NCBI RefSeq assembly: GCF_003989665.1
Contig: NZ_RZIJ01000011.1
Location: 124,001 to 188,000, forward strand
DNA length: 64,000 nt
Direction of reading: 5' to 3'
From: Azospirillum doebereinerae
GTDB lineage: Bacteria > Pseudomonadota > Alphaproteobacteria > Azospirillales > Azospirillaceae
Every line of letters begins with the position of its first letter. Position 1 is the stretch's first letter. This document shows, piece by piece, positions 18,360 through 27,388 of this stretch. The translations under genes and the position numbers were made by a program. The notes below the pieces were generated by a model. The model was not told the DNA's origin and did no database searches. It saw nothing but the letters and a program-made list of their open reading frames with translations.

Positions 18360-21300
18360 TCAGGACCGCACCGCCCGGATGGCGGCGACGAGGCCGTCGC
18401 CGTCGTAGGGCTTGCGCAGCAGGCGGGTCGCCCCCTGGCCGTCCAGTCCGGGGGCCTGGTCCTTGCCGGTCGCGAAGACGATGCCGATGCCCGGCCGCAG
18501 CTCGCGCAGCTTCGCCGCGAACGCGGCGCCGGACAGGCCGGGCAGGCCGAGGTCGGTGACCACCACGTCGACCCGCTCCGTCTGGAGCGCCTCCAGGGCC
18601 TCCTCCGCGCTCTCCGCCTCGATGACGCCGTGGCCGAACTCCTGGAGCATCTCCGAGGCGCCCATCCGGATCAGCGCGTCGTCCTCGACCAGCAGGACGG
18701 ACAGCTTGGCCTCCTCCTCCGGCCGGTCTTGCGGAAGGGCGGGCGGGGGAGTCGTCCGGTTGCCGATGGTCCGATACCCCATGGTCTGGTTGCGTTGCGC
18801 CTGGTTCGTCAGCACATGGCGCAGCTTGCGGGCCAACGCCTCCCGGCTGTAGGGCTTGGAGAGCAGTTCCACCCCGGCGTCGAGCCGGCCGCCGTGGACG
18901 ATGGCGTTCTCGGTGTAGCCCGAGGTGAACAGCACCGCGATGCCCGGCTGGCGCTCCCGCGCCTTGCGGGCCAGATCGGGGCTGCGCAGCGGGCCCGGCA
19001 TCACCACGTCGGTGAACAGCAGGTCGATGGGGACGCCGCTCTCGATCACGGTCAGCGCGCCGGCCGCGTCCTTGGCGGTGAGCACGCGGTAGCCCAGTTC
19101 GCCCAGCATCTCGACCACGGTGGTGCGCACCCCCTCGTCGTCCTCGGCGACCAGCACCGTCTCGGTCCCGCCGGTGGCCGGGCCGGTCGCGAGCGGGGCC
19201 ATCACGTCCTCGGTCTGGGCGACGCGCGGGAAATAGAGCTTCACCGTCGTGCCCTGGCCAAGCTCGCTGTAGAGCTTCACGTGGCCGCCCGACTGCTTGA
19301 CGAAGCCGTAGACCATCGACAGCCCCAGCCCGGTGCCCTTGCCCTCGGGCTTGGTCGAGAAGAACGGCTCGAAGACCTGGGCCATGACCTCCGGCGTCAT
19401 GCCGCTGCCGGTGTCGGTGACCGCCAGCATGACGTATTGGCCGGGAACCAGGTCGGCGTGGTTGCGGGCGTAGGAATCGTCGAGGAAGGCGTTGCCGACC
19501 TCGATGGTCAGCCGGCCGTCGCCGTCCATGGCGTCGCGGGCGTTGATGGCGAGGTTCAGCAGGGCGTTCTCGACCTGCACCGGATCGACCAGCGTGTTCC
19601 ACAGGCCCCCGGACACGACGACCTCGACCTCGATGGCCTCGCCGATGCTCCGGCGCAGCATGTCGTCCATGCCGGTGACGAAGCGGCCGATGTTGACGAC
19701 CTTGGGTTCCAGCGCCTGCCGCCGCCCGAAGGCCAGCAATTGGCTCGCCAGCTTGGCGCCGCGCCCGACCCCGGCCAGCGCGTTCGACACGCGGCGCTCG
19801 GCCCGCTCGTTGCCGGCCACGTCCCGCATCAGCAGTTGCAGGTTGCCCGAGACGACCTGGAGCAGGTTGTTGAAGTCGTGCGCCACCCCGCCGGTGAGCT
19901 GGCCGATGGACTCCATCTTCTGGGCCTGCTGGAGCGCGGCCTCGGTGCGCCGCAGCGTTTCCGCCGCCTCGCGCTCGGCGGTGACGTCGCGGCCGACGGC
20001 GTGGATGAAGCGGTCGTCGGGGACCGCCGTCCAGGACAGGACGCAATAGCCGCCGTCCTTGCGCTGGTAGCGGTTCTCGAACCGGAAGGTCGTCTCGCCG
20101 CTGCCCAGCTTGCCGACCTCCGCCAGGGTCGCCGCGCGGTCGTCGGGGTGGATCAGATCCATGAAGGAGCGGCCGACGAGATCCTGCTCCGTCCAGCCCA
20201 GCCCCGGCGTCCAGGCCGGGTTGATGGCGGTGATCGTCGCGTCGAAGGTGGCGACCAGCATGATGTCGGTCGACAGCCGCCACATGCGGTCGCGGTCGGC
20301 CGTGCGCTCGGCGACCTGCTGCTCCAGCGTGGCGTTGAGGATGCGCAGCGCGGCCTCGGCCTCGGCGCGGTAGCGGTTCTCCCGCTGCACGGACTGGAAC
20401 AGCCGGGCGTTGTCGATGGCGACCGCCGCCTGGGCGGCGAGGCTCTGGAGGCTGACCTCGACCGCCGCGTCGAACCGGCCGGTTTCGGGATGGCCGAAGA
20501 ACAGGCCGCCGATGACCTCGCCGTTGCGCGACGTGACCGGGACCGCCAGATAGCTGCGGACCGGGAGATGCCCCGCCGGCATGCCCGACCGGGGCGCGTT
20601 CCTCCCGTAGCGCGGATCGCGCGTGATGTCGTCGGAGCGCACCACCCCCTCGCCCGAGAAGGTCGGGGCGAAGACCGCCGTGTTGCGCGGCATCGGGAAA
20701 TCGACGAAGGCTTTCCGGTCCACGCCCGAGAGGGTGTACAGCATGTAGCTGCCCTTCTCCTCGTCCTGGACGTTGTAGAAGAAGGCCCCGAATTGGGCGC
20801 CGCTGATCGCCACCCCGGCGTCGGTCACCAATTGGGTCAGGCGGTCGATGTCGAGTTCGGCGGCGAGCGCGGCGCCGGCCCGGTTGATGATGGCGAGCGT
20901 TTCCGTCTGCGCCTTCAAGGCGTCGACCGCCGCGCGGACCGCCCGCTCGGCCCGCACCTTGGCCGTGGTCTCGACCACGAAGGCGATGACGCCGATTGGG
21001 GTTCCGCCTTCCCCCAGCACCGGCGAATAGTCCAGGTTCATCCAGACCTGTTCCGGCGCGCCGTGGCGGTGGAGCGTCAGCTCCTGGTCCTGGTAGGCCA
21101 GCGTGCCCCCGGCCATGCACACCGTCATGACGTTGTCGTTGAAGTCGGCGACCTCGGGCCAGCCCTCGCGCACCTTGGAGCCGAGCAGCCGGGGGTGGCG
21201 CCCGCCGGCGAAGACGGAATAGGCGTCGTTGTAGATCATGACGCCGTCGTCGGCCCACAGCGTGACGATGGGCACCGGCGAGCGAAGGACGATGGCGATG

Positions 21301-21443
21301 GTGGTCTTCAGGCTCTGCGGCCAGCCGGCGATGGGGCCGAGCGCGGTGGAGGGCCAGTCGAACGCGGCGATCAGGGCACCCAGTTCGCCGCCGCCGGCCA
21401 GGAAGGACAGGTCCAGATCGGCGGTCCGTTGCTCTTGGGTCAT
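18360..21443 (-). CDS. Hybrid sensor histidine kinase with two receiver domains
   Basis: A 1027-residue multidomain signalling protein, apparently cytoplasmic since no membrane segment is evident. It has an N-terminal PAS-like domain (about aa 20-160), a GAF domain (about aa 180-340), a second PAS domain (about aa 370-490), a HisKA dimerisation domain with phosphorylatable His522 in GGVAHDFNN, an HATPase domain ([14 protein letters not shown]), receiver 1 with Asp812 ([10 protein letters not shown]) and receiver 2 with Asp964 ([10 protein letters not shown]). Two receivers and no output domain suggest a phosphorelay whose final partner is encoded elsewhere. The start at 21443 ([11 protein letters not shown]) was chosen because it begins the conserved protein; an in-frame start at 21602 exists but would overlap the neighbouring gene's 3' end region. 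The input signal is not evident. Confidence 0.85.
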   Translation of the reverse strand: MTQEQRTADLDLSFLAGGGELGALIAAFDWPSTALGPIAGWPQSLKTTIAIVLRSPVPIVTLWADDGVMIYNDAYSVFAGGRHPRLLGSKVREGWPEVADFNDNVMTVCMAGGTLAYQDQELTLHRHGAPEQVWMNLDYSPVLGEGGTPIGVIAFVVETTAKVRAERAVRAAVDALKAQTETLAIINRAGAALAAELDIDRLTQLVTDAGVAISGAQFGAFFYNVQDEEKGSYMLYTLSGVDRKAFVDFPMPRNTAVFAPTFSGEGVVRSDDITRDPRYGRNAPRSGMPAGHLPVRSYLAVPVTSRNGEVIGGLFFGHPETGRFDAAVEVSLQSLAAQAAVAIDNARLFQSVQRENRYRAEAEAALRILNATLEQQVAERTADRDRMWRLSTDIMLVATFDATITAINPAWTPGLGWTEQDLVGRSFMDLIHPDDRAATLAEVGKLGSGETTFRFENRYQRKDGGYCVLSWTAVPDDRFIHAVGRDVTAEREAAETLRRTEAALQQAQKMESIGQLTGGVAHDFNNLLQVVSGNLQLLMRDVAGNERAERRVSNALAGVGRGAKLASQLLAFGRRQALEPKVVNIGRFVTGMDDMLRRSIGEAIEVEVVVSGGLWNTLVDPVQVENALLNLAINARDAMDGDGRLTIEVGNAFLDDSYARNHADLVPGQYVMLAVTDTGSGMTPEVMAQVFEPFFSTKPEGKGTGLGLSMVYGFVKQSGGHVKLYSELGQGTTVKLYFPRVAQTEDVMAPLATGPATGGTETVLVAEDDEGVRTTVVEMLGELGYRVLTAKDAAGALTVIESGVPIDLLFTDVVMPGPLRSPDLARKARERQPGIAVLFTSGYTENAIVHGGRLDAGVELLSKPYSREALARKLRHVLTNQAQRNQTMGYRTIGNRTTPPPALPQDRPEEEAKLSVLLVEDDALIRMGASEMLQEFGHGVIEAESAEEALEALQTERVDVVVTDLGLPGLSGAAFAAKLRELRPGIGIVFATGKDQAPGLDGQGATRLLRKPYDGDGLVAAIRAVRS

Positions 21444-21617
21444 GCGTCTTCGCTTGTTCCTGATGTCGGCGATGCGCGGCAAGATGTCGCAGTGTGTGCG
21501 GCCCGCTTCTGTAGCATGGACGCCACCGCCGCAGGCAACCTCCGTGCGCGAGGGCGGTTCCGAAACCCTGTCCTGATATGGGCGGCCGGAGTGTTCACGC
21601 ACAGCCCCCGAACACGC

Positions 21618-22538
21618 TCATGGCCCCTCCGGCGGGCCGGCTGTCGCCTGTCCCAGAAGCTCCATGAAGCGTTCCAGCACCAGGTTCGGCTGCGCGCCCG
21701 TCTTGGTCACCGCGTGGAAGTCCAGGCTGTGGCGGTGGCTGTCGGGCAGCAGGGCGCGCATCGCCCCGCGCTCCACCCATTGCCGGGCGTAATGGACGGG
21801 CAGGAAGCCGACGTAGCAGCCGGTCAGCAGCAGGAAGGCCACCCCCTCGCGGTCGGTCGCCGTCGCCGTGGTGTTCAGCGCGTGGGGCAACGGCGCGCGG
21901 GTCGGGGCGACGGCGTCGGCGGCCTCGACCGCCGCGCGGGTCACCGCCTCGGCCGGAAGGTCGAACAGCGGATGGCCGCGCCCGCAATAGAGCAGCGACT
22001 CCTCCTCGTAGAGCGGCAGCCGGGCCAACCCCGGCAGGGCGCGGCGGGCCGGCACCACGCCGACGTGCAGCCGGCCGTCCAGCACGCCGCGCTCGATCTC
22101 GTTGGGCGGGATCATGCGGATGTTGACCCGCACGTCGGGCGCCTGGGTCTTCAGCCCGCGCAGCGCGTGGGTGACGTGCATCTGCGGCAGGGTCACGAGG
22201 TTGTCGGTGATGCCGATGTTCAACTCGCCGCGCAGCCGGCCGTGGGCGGTGTTGATCTCGCTGCGGAAGCTCTCCAGCCCGGCCAGCAGGCGCAGCGCCG
22301 CCTCGTAGGCCAGACGGCCCTCGTCGGTCAGCAGGAAGCCGGCCCGGCCCCGGCGGCACAGGCTCATGCCCAGCCGGCGCTCCAGATCGGCCATGTGCAG
22401 GCTGATGGCGGCGCGGCTGATGTTCAGTTCCACCTCCGCCGCCGAGAAGCCGCCGCACTCCACCACCGTCCGGAAGACGCGCAGCAGCCGGATGTCCACA
22501 TCGGTCACGGCGGGCAGGGGGCGGGCTGGCTTGCTCAT
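21618..22538 (-). CDS. LysR-family transcriptional regulator
   Basis: A 306-residue protein with an N-terminal winged helix-turn-helix (about aa 15-75; FRTVVECGGFSAAEVELNISRAA, then DLERRLGMSLCRRGRAGF) and a periplasmic-binding-like effector domain (from about aa 100, LNIGITDNLVTLP). It lies divergent from the omega-amino-acid aminotransferase gene with 124 bp between the two starts, the classic arrangement for a LysR regulator and its target. An effector such as an amine, beta-alanine or a keto acid is plausible but inferred. Confidence 0.88.
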   Translation of the reverse strand: MSKPARPLPAVTDVDIRLLRVFRTVVECGGFSAAEVELNISRAAISLHMADLERRLGMSLCRRGRAGFLLTDEGRLAYEAALRLLAGLESFRSEINTAHGRLRGELNIGITDNLVTLPQMHVTHALRGLKTQAPDVRVNIRMIPPNEIERGVLDGRLHVGVVPARRALPGLARLPLYEEESLLYCGRGHPLFDLPAEAVTRAAVEAADAVAPTRAPLPHALNTTATATDREGVAFLLLTGCYVGFLPVHYARQWVERGAMRALLPDSHRHSLDFHAVTKTGAQPNLVLERFMELLGQATAGPPEGP

Positions 22539-22662
22539 CGTGTCTGCCGGAATGGGTAAGCGGACGCTTGCGTGAAGATTGGATGGTTTGGGTTTAATCA
22601 CATCCGTTGGTCCGGCACACTGCTTTTCGCGAAGCCCCACCCCACACGCAGGAGACCGGCGG

Positions 22663-24024
22663 ATGGCCCCCTTGGACAACGACCACGCTTTCGGCGCCGG
22701 CAAGGCCGGCGGCCTGACGGCCGAGGAACTCGACGCCCATTGGATGCCCTTCACCGGCAACCGCGAGTTCAAGGCCAACCCGCGCGTCCTCGTGAAGGCC
22801 GATGGCTGCTGGTATTGGGACGCCCAGGGCCGCAAAATCTACGACAGCCTGTCGGGCCTGTGGTGCTGCGGCGCCGGCCACGGCCGCCGCGAGATTTCCG
22901 AGGCCGTCGCCCGCCAGATCGCCGAACTCGACTACAGCCCGGCCTTCCAGCACGGTCACCCCGCCGCCTTCAAGCTGGCGCACAAGCTGGCCTCGATGAC
23001 CCCGGCCGGGCTGGACCACGTGTTCTTCGTGAATTCGGGCTCGGAGGCGACCGACACCGCGCTGAAGATGGCGCGCGCCTATTGGCGGCTGAAGGGCCAG
23101 CCGGCCAAGACCAAGCTGATCGGCCGCTCCAAGGGCTACCACGGGGTCAATTTCGGCGGCATCAGCCTGGGCGGCATCGGCGGCAACCGCAAGCTGTTCG
23201 GCACCGGGGTCGACGCCGACCATCTGCCGCACACCCTGCTGCCGCAGAACCTGTTCACCAAGGGCATGCCCGACGAGGGCGCCCATCTGGCCGACGCGCT
23301 GGAGGAGCTGGTCGCCCTGCACGACGCCTCCAACATCGCCGCCGTGATCGTCGAGCCGCTGGCCGGATCGGCCGGCGTGCTGCCGCCGCCCAAGGGCTAC
23401 CTGCAACGCCTGCGCGAGCTGTGCACCAAGCACGGCATCCTGCTGATCTTCGACGAGGTCATCACCGGCTTCGGCCGCATGGGCGCGCCGTTCGGCGCCG
23501 ACGCCTTCGGCGTGGTGCCCGACATCCTGAACGTCGCCAAGGGCCTGACCAACGGCGCGGTGCCGATGGGCGCCGTCGTCGCCAGCCGCGAGATTTACAA
23601 GACCTTCATGGACAACGGCGGGCCGGACTATCTGGTCGAGTTCCCGCACGGCTACACCTACTCCGCCCACCCGGTCGCCTGCGCCGCCGGGCTGGCCGCG
23701 CTCGACCTGTTCGAGCGGGAGGCGCTGCACGAGAAGGCGGCGGCGCTGGCCCCGCATTTCGAAACGGTGCTGCACGGGCTGAAGGGGCTGAAGCACGTCG
23801 CCGACATCCGCAACTACGGCCTGGCCGGCGCCGTGACCATCGCGGCGCTGCCGGGCGAACCGGCGCGGCGCCCCTACGAGATCGCCATGAAGTGCTGGGA
23901 CGCCGGCTATTACGTGCGCTACGGCGGCGACACGCTGCAATTCGGCCCGCATTTCTACAGCGAGACCGCCGACCTCGACCGCCTGATGAACGTCGTCGCC
24001 GACGCCATCCAGACGACGGCCTGA
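22663..24024 (+). CDS. Omega-amino acid:pyruvate aminotransferase (class III)
   Basis: A 453-residue class III PLP aminotransferase. It likely moves the terminal amino group of beta-alanine or a similar omega-amino acid to pyruvate, giving malonate semialdehyde and alanine. Features seen are the phosphate-binding NSGSEATDTALK region, the FDEVITGFGRMG motif with its PLP-pyridine Asp, and Lys293 in NVAKGLTNGAVPMG as the internal aldimine lysine. Length and the HWMPFTGNREFK N-terminus fit the beta-alanine:pyruvate subgroup. The ATG at 22663 has CAGGAGA upstream; an earlier in-frame start at 22579 lacks this. A divergent LysR gene is the likely regulator. Exact substrate is uncertain. Confidence 0.87.
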   Translation: MAPLDNDHAFGAGKAGGLTAEELDAHWMPFTGNREFKANPRVLVKADGCWYWDAQGRKIYDSLSGLWCCGAGHGRREISEAVARQIAELDYSPAFQHGHPAAFKLAHKLASMTPAGLDHVFFVNSGSEATDTALKMARAYWRLKGQPAKTKLIGRSKGYHGVNFGGISLGGIGGNRKLFGTGVDADHLPHTLLPQNLFTKGMPDEGAHLADALEELVALHDASNIAAVIVEPLAGSAGVLPPPKGYLQRLRELCTKHGILLIFDEVITGFGRMGAPFGADAFGVVPDILNVAKGLTNGAVPMGAVVASREIYKTFMDNGGPDYLVEFPHGYTYSAHPVACAAGLAALDLFEREALHEKAAALAPHFETVLHGLKGLKHVADIRNYGLAGAVTIAALPGEPARRPYEIAMKCWDAGYYVRYGGDTLQFGPHFYSETADLDRLMNVVADAIQTTA

Positions 24025-24034
24025 TCCGGGGCGG

Positions 24035-24061
24035 GCGGGCGGCGCCTTCCGGGCCGCCCGC
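24035..24061 (+). terminator. Hairpin after aminotransferase gene
   Basis: GCGGGCGGC (24035-24043) pairs with GCCGCCCGC (24053-24061) around a 9-base loop, 11 bp after the stop codon. Only a late, short T-run (GAGGTTTT) follows, so efficiency is uncertain. Confidence 0.5.
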
Positions 24062-24143
24062 TTCGCAGCATAAGAGGTTTTGGCGGTGGATGAACGCCGC
24101 GTTCTTTGGTTGAGTGGTGCCTGGACTGACAGGAGCCACTCGC

Positions 24144-25184
24144 GTGAGTACAGGATTGATAGCGCTGCTCGATGACGTGGTCGGCTTGGCGAAGGTCGCC
24201 GCCGCGTCGCTGGACGACGCCGCCGCGCAGGCCGGGCGGGCGGGGGTCAAGGCCGCAGGCGTGGTCGTCGACGACGCCGCCGTGGCGCCGCGCTACGTGG
24301 TCGGCTTCACCGCCGAACGGGAACTGCCCATCGTCGGCAAGATCGCGCTCGGCTCCCTGAAGAACAAGCTGATCATCCTGCTGCCGGCGGCGCTGGTCCT
24401 CAGCCTGCTGGCGCCCTGGGCGATCACGCCGCTGCTGATGATGGGCGGCGCCTTCCTGTGCTACGAGGGGGCGGAGAAGGTCCACGAATCGCTGTGGCCG
24501 CACGCGGAGCACGAGGGGGCCGGCGGGGACGCTCCGGCCAAGGGCCAGACCGCCAAGCAGTTCGAGGACGAGAAGGTGCGCGGTGCCATCGCCACCGACC
24601 TGATCCTGTCGGCGGAGATCATGGCGATCACCCTGTCGACGGCCGCTGACGAGACCTCCTCCTTCTGGACGCAGGCGGTGATCCTCGCGGTGGTCGGAGT
24701 CGGCATCACCGTCCTGGTCTACGGCGCCGTGGCGCTGATTGTGAAGGCGGACGACGTCGGCCTCTCGCTGGCGCAGAACGACCGTCCCGCCTCCAGCCTG
24801 CTGGGTCTGAGGCGCGGCGTCACCGGCGCCGCGAACGGCGCGGACCAAGCCTTGCGCCCGCTGACCAAGGGGATCGGCGGCGGCCTCGTCTACGGCATGC
24901 CGATCTTCCTCAAGGCGCTCGCCCTCGTCGGCACCGCCGCGATGCTGTGGGTGGGCGGCGGGATCATCATCCATGGGCTGGAAGGCTACGGGCTGCCGGA
25001 GATCGGTCACGCCATCCACGGTGTCGCGGCCTCGGTCGGCCACGCCCTGCCGATCGGCGGTTCCGTGGTGGAATGGCTCGTGGGCGCCGCTGGGTCGGGG
25101 GTGTTCGGGCTCGCCCTGGGGGCCGTGCTGATCCCGCTGGTTCACAAAATCGCGCTGCCGGTCGTGGCGAAGGTGAGGGGCTGA
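24144..25184 (+). CDS. DUF808 (YedI-like) inner-membrane protein
   Basis: A 346-residue polytopic protein of the DUF808/YedI family, of unknown function. The N-terminal third is a soluble Ala/Asp-rich segment (LIALLDDVVGLAKVAAASLDDAAAQA). Hydrophobic segments follow at about aa 81-105 (IILLPAALVLSLLAPWAITPLLMMGG), 175-200, 255-280 and 320-340. The GTG at 24144 is preferred because AGGAG lies eight bases upstream; a GTG ten codons earlier has no such site. It appears to be a single-gene unit. Confidence 0.8.
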   Translation: MSTGLIALLDDVVGLAKVAAASLDDAAAQAGRAGVKAAGVVVDDAAVAPRYVVGFTAERELPIVGKIALGSLKNKLIILLPAALVLSLLAPWAITPLLMMGGAFLCYEGAEKVHESLWPHAEHEGAGGDAPAKGQTAKQFEDEKVRGAIATDLILSAEIMAITLSTAADETSSFWTQAVILAVVGVGITVLVYGAVALIVKADDVGLSLAQNDRPASSLLGLRRGVTGAANGADQALRPLTKGIGGGLVYGMPIFLKALALVGTAAMLWVGGGIIIHGLEGYGLPEIGHAIHGVAASVGHALPIGGSVVEWLVGAAGSGVFGLALGAVLIPLVHKIALPVVAKVRG

Positions 25185-25284
25185 TCTCACTCTCCGCCGC
25201 AGCCAAGATTCCGTGGATGAAAGCAACCGCATCCCGTGTTCACACCAAAGCCGGCCAACCGGTGGCTTGAGTGTGGAGGGTCAC

Positions 25285-25722
25285 ATGCGCTTGATGGTTG
25301 CATCGCTCGCGGTCGTCGTCTTCGTTTCCGGTGCGGCGCTCGCCGACACGCGGGACCTGCAAAACGTAATGGGTTTGTCGTCCGGCGCCTTGAGGGACGA
25401 CGGCCGTGGCGGTTTCATCATTGAAGCCGGCAATGGGGCAACGACAGGCTACTTAAAAAACGATGGGCGTGGAGGCTATGTCATGGAAGCCGCCAACGGG
25501 GCGACCACGGGGTATCTGAAAGCCGATGGGCGTGGTGGATATGTCAAGGAAGCGGCCAATGGCGCAACCGAGGGCTATCTGAAAAACGACGGCAGGAACG
25601 GCTTCGTCTTGGAACGTTCGAACGGAGCGACGGAAGGCTACCTGAGAAGCGATGGCAGGGGAGGGTTCGTCCGAGAAGGGGCGAACGGGGCAACCATCGG
25701 CAGGATCAGCCCACCGCGCTGA
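25285..25722 (+). CDS. Secreted protein of 21-residue DGRGG tandem repeats
   Basis: A 145-residue protein with a clean Sec signal (MRLMVASLAVVVFVSGAALA, cleavage before DT). The rest is almost entirely tandem repeats of 21 residues: one degenerate unit (SGALRDDGRGGFIIEAG), then four near-identical ones of the form NGAT-x-GYL-xx-DGRGG-Y/F-V, and a partial last unit NGATIGRI. In DNA the full units are 63 bp each, starting at 25432, 25495, 25558 and 25621. The ATG has GGAGGGTCAC upstream. The periodic Gly/Asp-rich turns suggest a beta-solenoid or other repeat fold in the periplasm or outside the cell. I do not recognise the family. It is flanked by unrelated genes. Confidence 0.8.
   Translation: MRLMVASLAVVVFVSGAALADTRDLQNVMGLSSGALRDDGRGGFIIEAGNGATTGYLKNDGRGGYVMEAANGATTGYLKADGRGGYVKEAANGATEGYLKNDGRNGFVLERSNGATEGYLRSDGRGGFVREGANGATIGRISPPR
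25432..25683 (+). repeat. Four 63-bp coding tandem repeats
   Basis: Four direct copies of a 63-bp unit (starts 25432, 25495, 25558, 25621) encode the NGAT...DGRGG... protein repeats. They differ mostly at scattered positions, consistent with duplication followed by drift under protein-level selection. Confidence 0.85.
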
Positions 25723-25754
25723 CCGTCTTGCCAGGGCGCCCCTCGATTGCCGCA

Positions 25755-25777
25755 GGGGCCGGTTCCGCCCCGGCCCC
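25755..25777. terminator. Hairpin between convergent genes
   Basis: GGGGCCGG (25755-25762) pairs with CCGGCCCC (25770-25777) around a 7-base loop. It sits in the 62-bp gap between the repeat-protein stop and the CdsA-like gene's stop and could terminate both; there is no T-run. Confidence 0.45.
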
Positions 25778-25784
25778 GCCAGCC

Positions 25785-26738
25785 TCAGGTGAACCAGTAG
25801 CGGGTGAGGTGGAAGAACAGCGGCGCCGAGAACACGACGGAATCCAACCGGTCCAGCACCCCGCCATGCCCCTCGATCAGCGTGCCCCAGTCCTTGACGC
25901 CGAGGTCGCGCTTCATCGCCGACAGGACGAAGCCGCCGAAGAAGCCGGCCGTCACGATGACCAGCGACATCCCCGCCGCCTGGAGCGGCGTGAAGGGCGT
26001 GATGACGTGCAGCCCGGTGCCGATGGCGACGGCGGTCAGCCCGCCGCCCAGCAGCCCCTCCACCGTCTTCGACGGGCTGATGCCGGGCGACAGCCGGGTC
26101 TTGCCCCACAGCTTGCCGAAGACGTACTGGAACACGTCGCTCAACTGCGCCACCGTCATCAGGTACAGCAACAGCAGCGCCCCCGGCAGCTCGTAGCCCG
26201 GAATGTCGAGCCACAGCAGGGCCGGCGCGTGGCTGGCGCAGTAGACCGCCAGCATCAGCCCCCATTGCGCCTTGGCGGTGCGGGTGAGGAAGTCGGTGGT
26301 GTCGGCGCCCAGCACCGACAGCGAGGGCAGCGCCATGAACACGTAGACCGGGATGAAGATCGAGAACAGCCCGTACCAGCCGATCCCGATCAGCCAGTAT
26401 TGCACCGGCACGACCACGAAGAAGGACAGGAACAGCCCCGGATGGTCGCCGCGCCGGGTCGGCGTCAGGGTGAGGAACTCGCGCAGCGCCAGATAGGACA
26501 GCAGGGCGAACAGCACCAGGGTCACCGTGCCGCCCAGCAGCATGGCCGCCGCGAACAACGCCACCATCACCCACCACGACCGGATGCGGGCGTTCAGGTT
26601 GCGCACCGTGTCGTGCCCGGCCGGCGTCGTCACCCGCTGCGCCAGCACGGCGCCGATCAGGGTGGCGACGGTCAGCAGCGCCAGGGCCGCGCCCGCCAGC
26701 CAGAGGAACAACGGTTGCAGCAGCGGTTCGGCGGTCAT
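25785..26738 (-). CDS. CdsA-like phosphatidate cytidylyltransferase
   Basis: A 317-residue multi-spanning membrane protein of the CDP-diglyceride synthase family. The C-terminal part has the family signature region (LSPGISPSKTVEGLLGG ... FGGFVLSAMKRDLGVKDWG), with the Ser/Lys and Lys-Arg-Asp residues used to bind CTP and metal. It is expected to make a CDP-activated lipid head from phosphatidic acid for the CDP-alcohol transferase two genes upstream. Its start overlaps the stop of the acyltransferase gene (ATGA). As the last gene of the operon it resembles YnbB in the E. coli ynbABC set more than the housekeeping cdsA, which is an inference from context. Confidence 0.85.
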   Translation of the reverse strand: MTAEPLLQPLFLWLAGAALALLTVATLIGAVLAQRVTTPAGHDTVRNLNARIRSWWVMVALFAAAMLLGGTVTLVLFALLSYLALREFLTLTPTRRGDHPGLFLSFFVVVPVQYWLIGIGWYGLFSIFIPVYVFMALPSLSVLGADTTDFLTRTAKAQWGLMLAVYCASHAPALLWLDIPGYELPGALLLLYLMTVAQLSDVFQYVFGKLWGKTRLSPGISPSKTVEGLLGGGLTAVAIGTGLHVITPFTPLQAAGMSLVIVTAGFFGGFVLSAMKRDLGVKDWGTLIEGHGGVLDRLDSVVFSAPLFFHLTRYWFT

Positions 26739-27388
26739 CGGGCGGTCTCTTGGCTGGGGGTTCGGGGTTGGGATTGCGAGGAATGCGACAGGGAGACCAG
26801 CGCGTCGCGCGCCCGCTCCAGGAAGGCGGCCTTGTCCTCGCCGTCGCCGGGCGGTGCCACGGGCGCGCCGAAGCGCATGGTGCAGATCAGCGGGACCGGC
26901 AGCGGCATGCCCTTGGGCATCACGCGGTTCAGGTTCTCGATGAAGACGGGCACCAGCTCGGCCCCCGGCACCCGGCGGGCGAGGTGGTAGAGCCCGCTCT
27001 TGAACGGCTGCACGGCGCCGTCGCCGCGCGTGCCCTCGGGGAAGAGGATCAGCGACTGGCCGCCGTCCAGCACCGCCGCCATGGCGTCCATCACCTCGGC
27101 CGTCGCCTTGCCGGTGCGGTCGACCAGCAGCGCGTTCAGGCAGCCCACCGCCACGCTCCGCCGCAGGGCGGACCCGCCCCAATAGTCGAGCGCGGCCACC
27201 GGGTGTGTCCGCGCCCGCAGCTCGCGCGGCAGCGCCGCCATCATCACCAGCGTGTCGAGGTGGCTGCTGTGGTTGGCGAAGTAGATGCGGGGCACGTCGG
27301 CGGGCGCGCAGCCCTCCCAGCTCGCGCGGGCGCCGACCAGCAGGCGGGTGAGGCCCAGCAGGGCCGGACGGAGAAGGGGGATCATCAT
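26735..27388 (-). CDS. PlsC-type 1-acylglycerol-3-phosphate acyltransferase
   Basis: A 217-residue acyltransferase with the PlsC motifs NHSSHLD (HX4D catalytic pair, about aa 39-45) and FPEGTRGDG (about aa 117-125). It would acylate a lysophospholipid such as lysophosphatidic acid at the inner membrane. Both ends overlap neighbours by four bases (ATGA), showing tight translational coupling in the phospholipid operon. The C-terminal tail (SHSSQSQPRTPSQ) is low-complexity. Confidence 0.85.
   Translation of the reverse strand: MMIPLLRPALLGLTRLLVGARASWEGCAPADVPRIYFANHSSHLDTLVMMAALPRELRARTHPVAALDYWGGSALRRSVAVGCLNALLVDRTGKATAEVMDAMAAVLDGGQSLILFPEGTRGDGAVQPFKSGLYHLARRVPGAELVPVFIENLNRVMPKGMPLPVPLICTMRFGAPVAPPGDGEDKAAFLERARDALVSLSHSSQSQPRTPSQETAR

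Noticed and set aside
21444-21602. Upstream extension of the hybrid kinase start
   Set aside because: The added residues show no conserved domain and are rich in Arg/Gly/Pro; the conserved protein begins at [10 protein letters not shown].
22579-22662. Upstream extension of the aminotransferase start
   Set aside because: It adds 28 codons with a low-quality leader and no ribosome-binding site, whereas 22663 has CAGGAGA.
25432-25683. Regular 63-bp repeats as a possible CRISPR array
   Set aside because: The units are directly adjacent without unique spacers, the frame is open, and the repeats encode a clean protein repeat behind a signal peptide.
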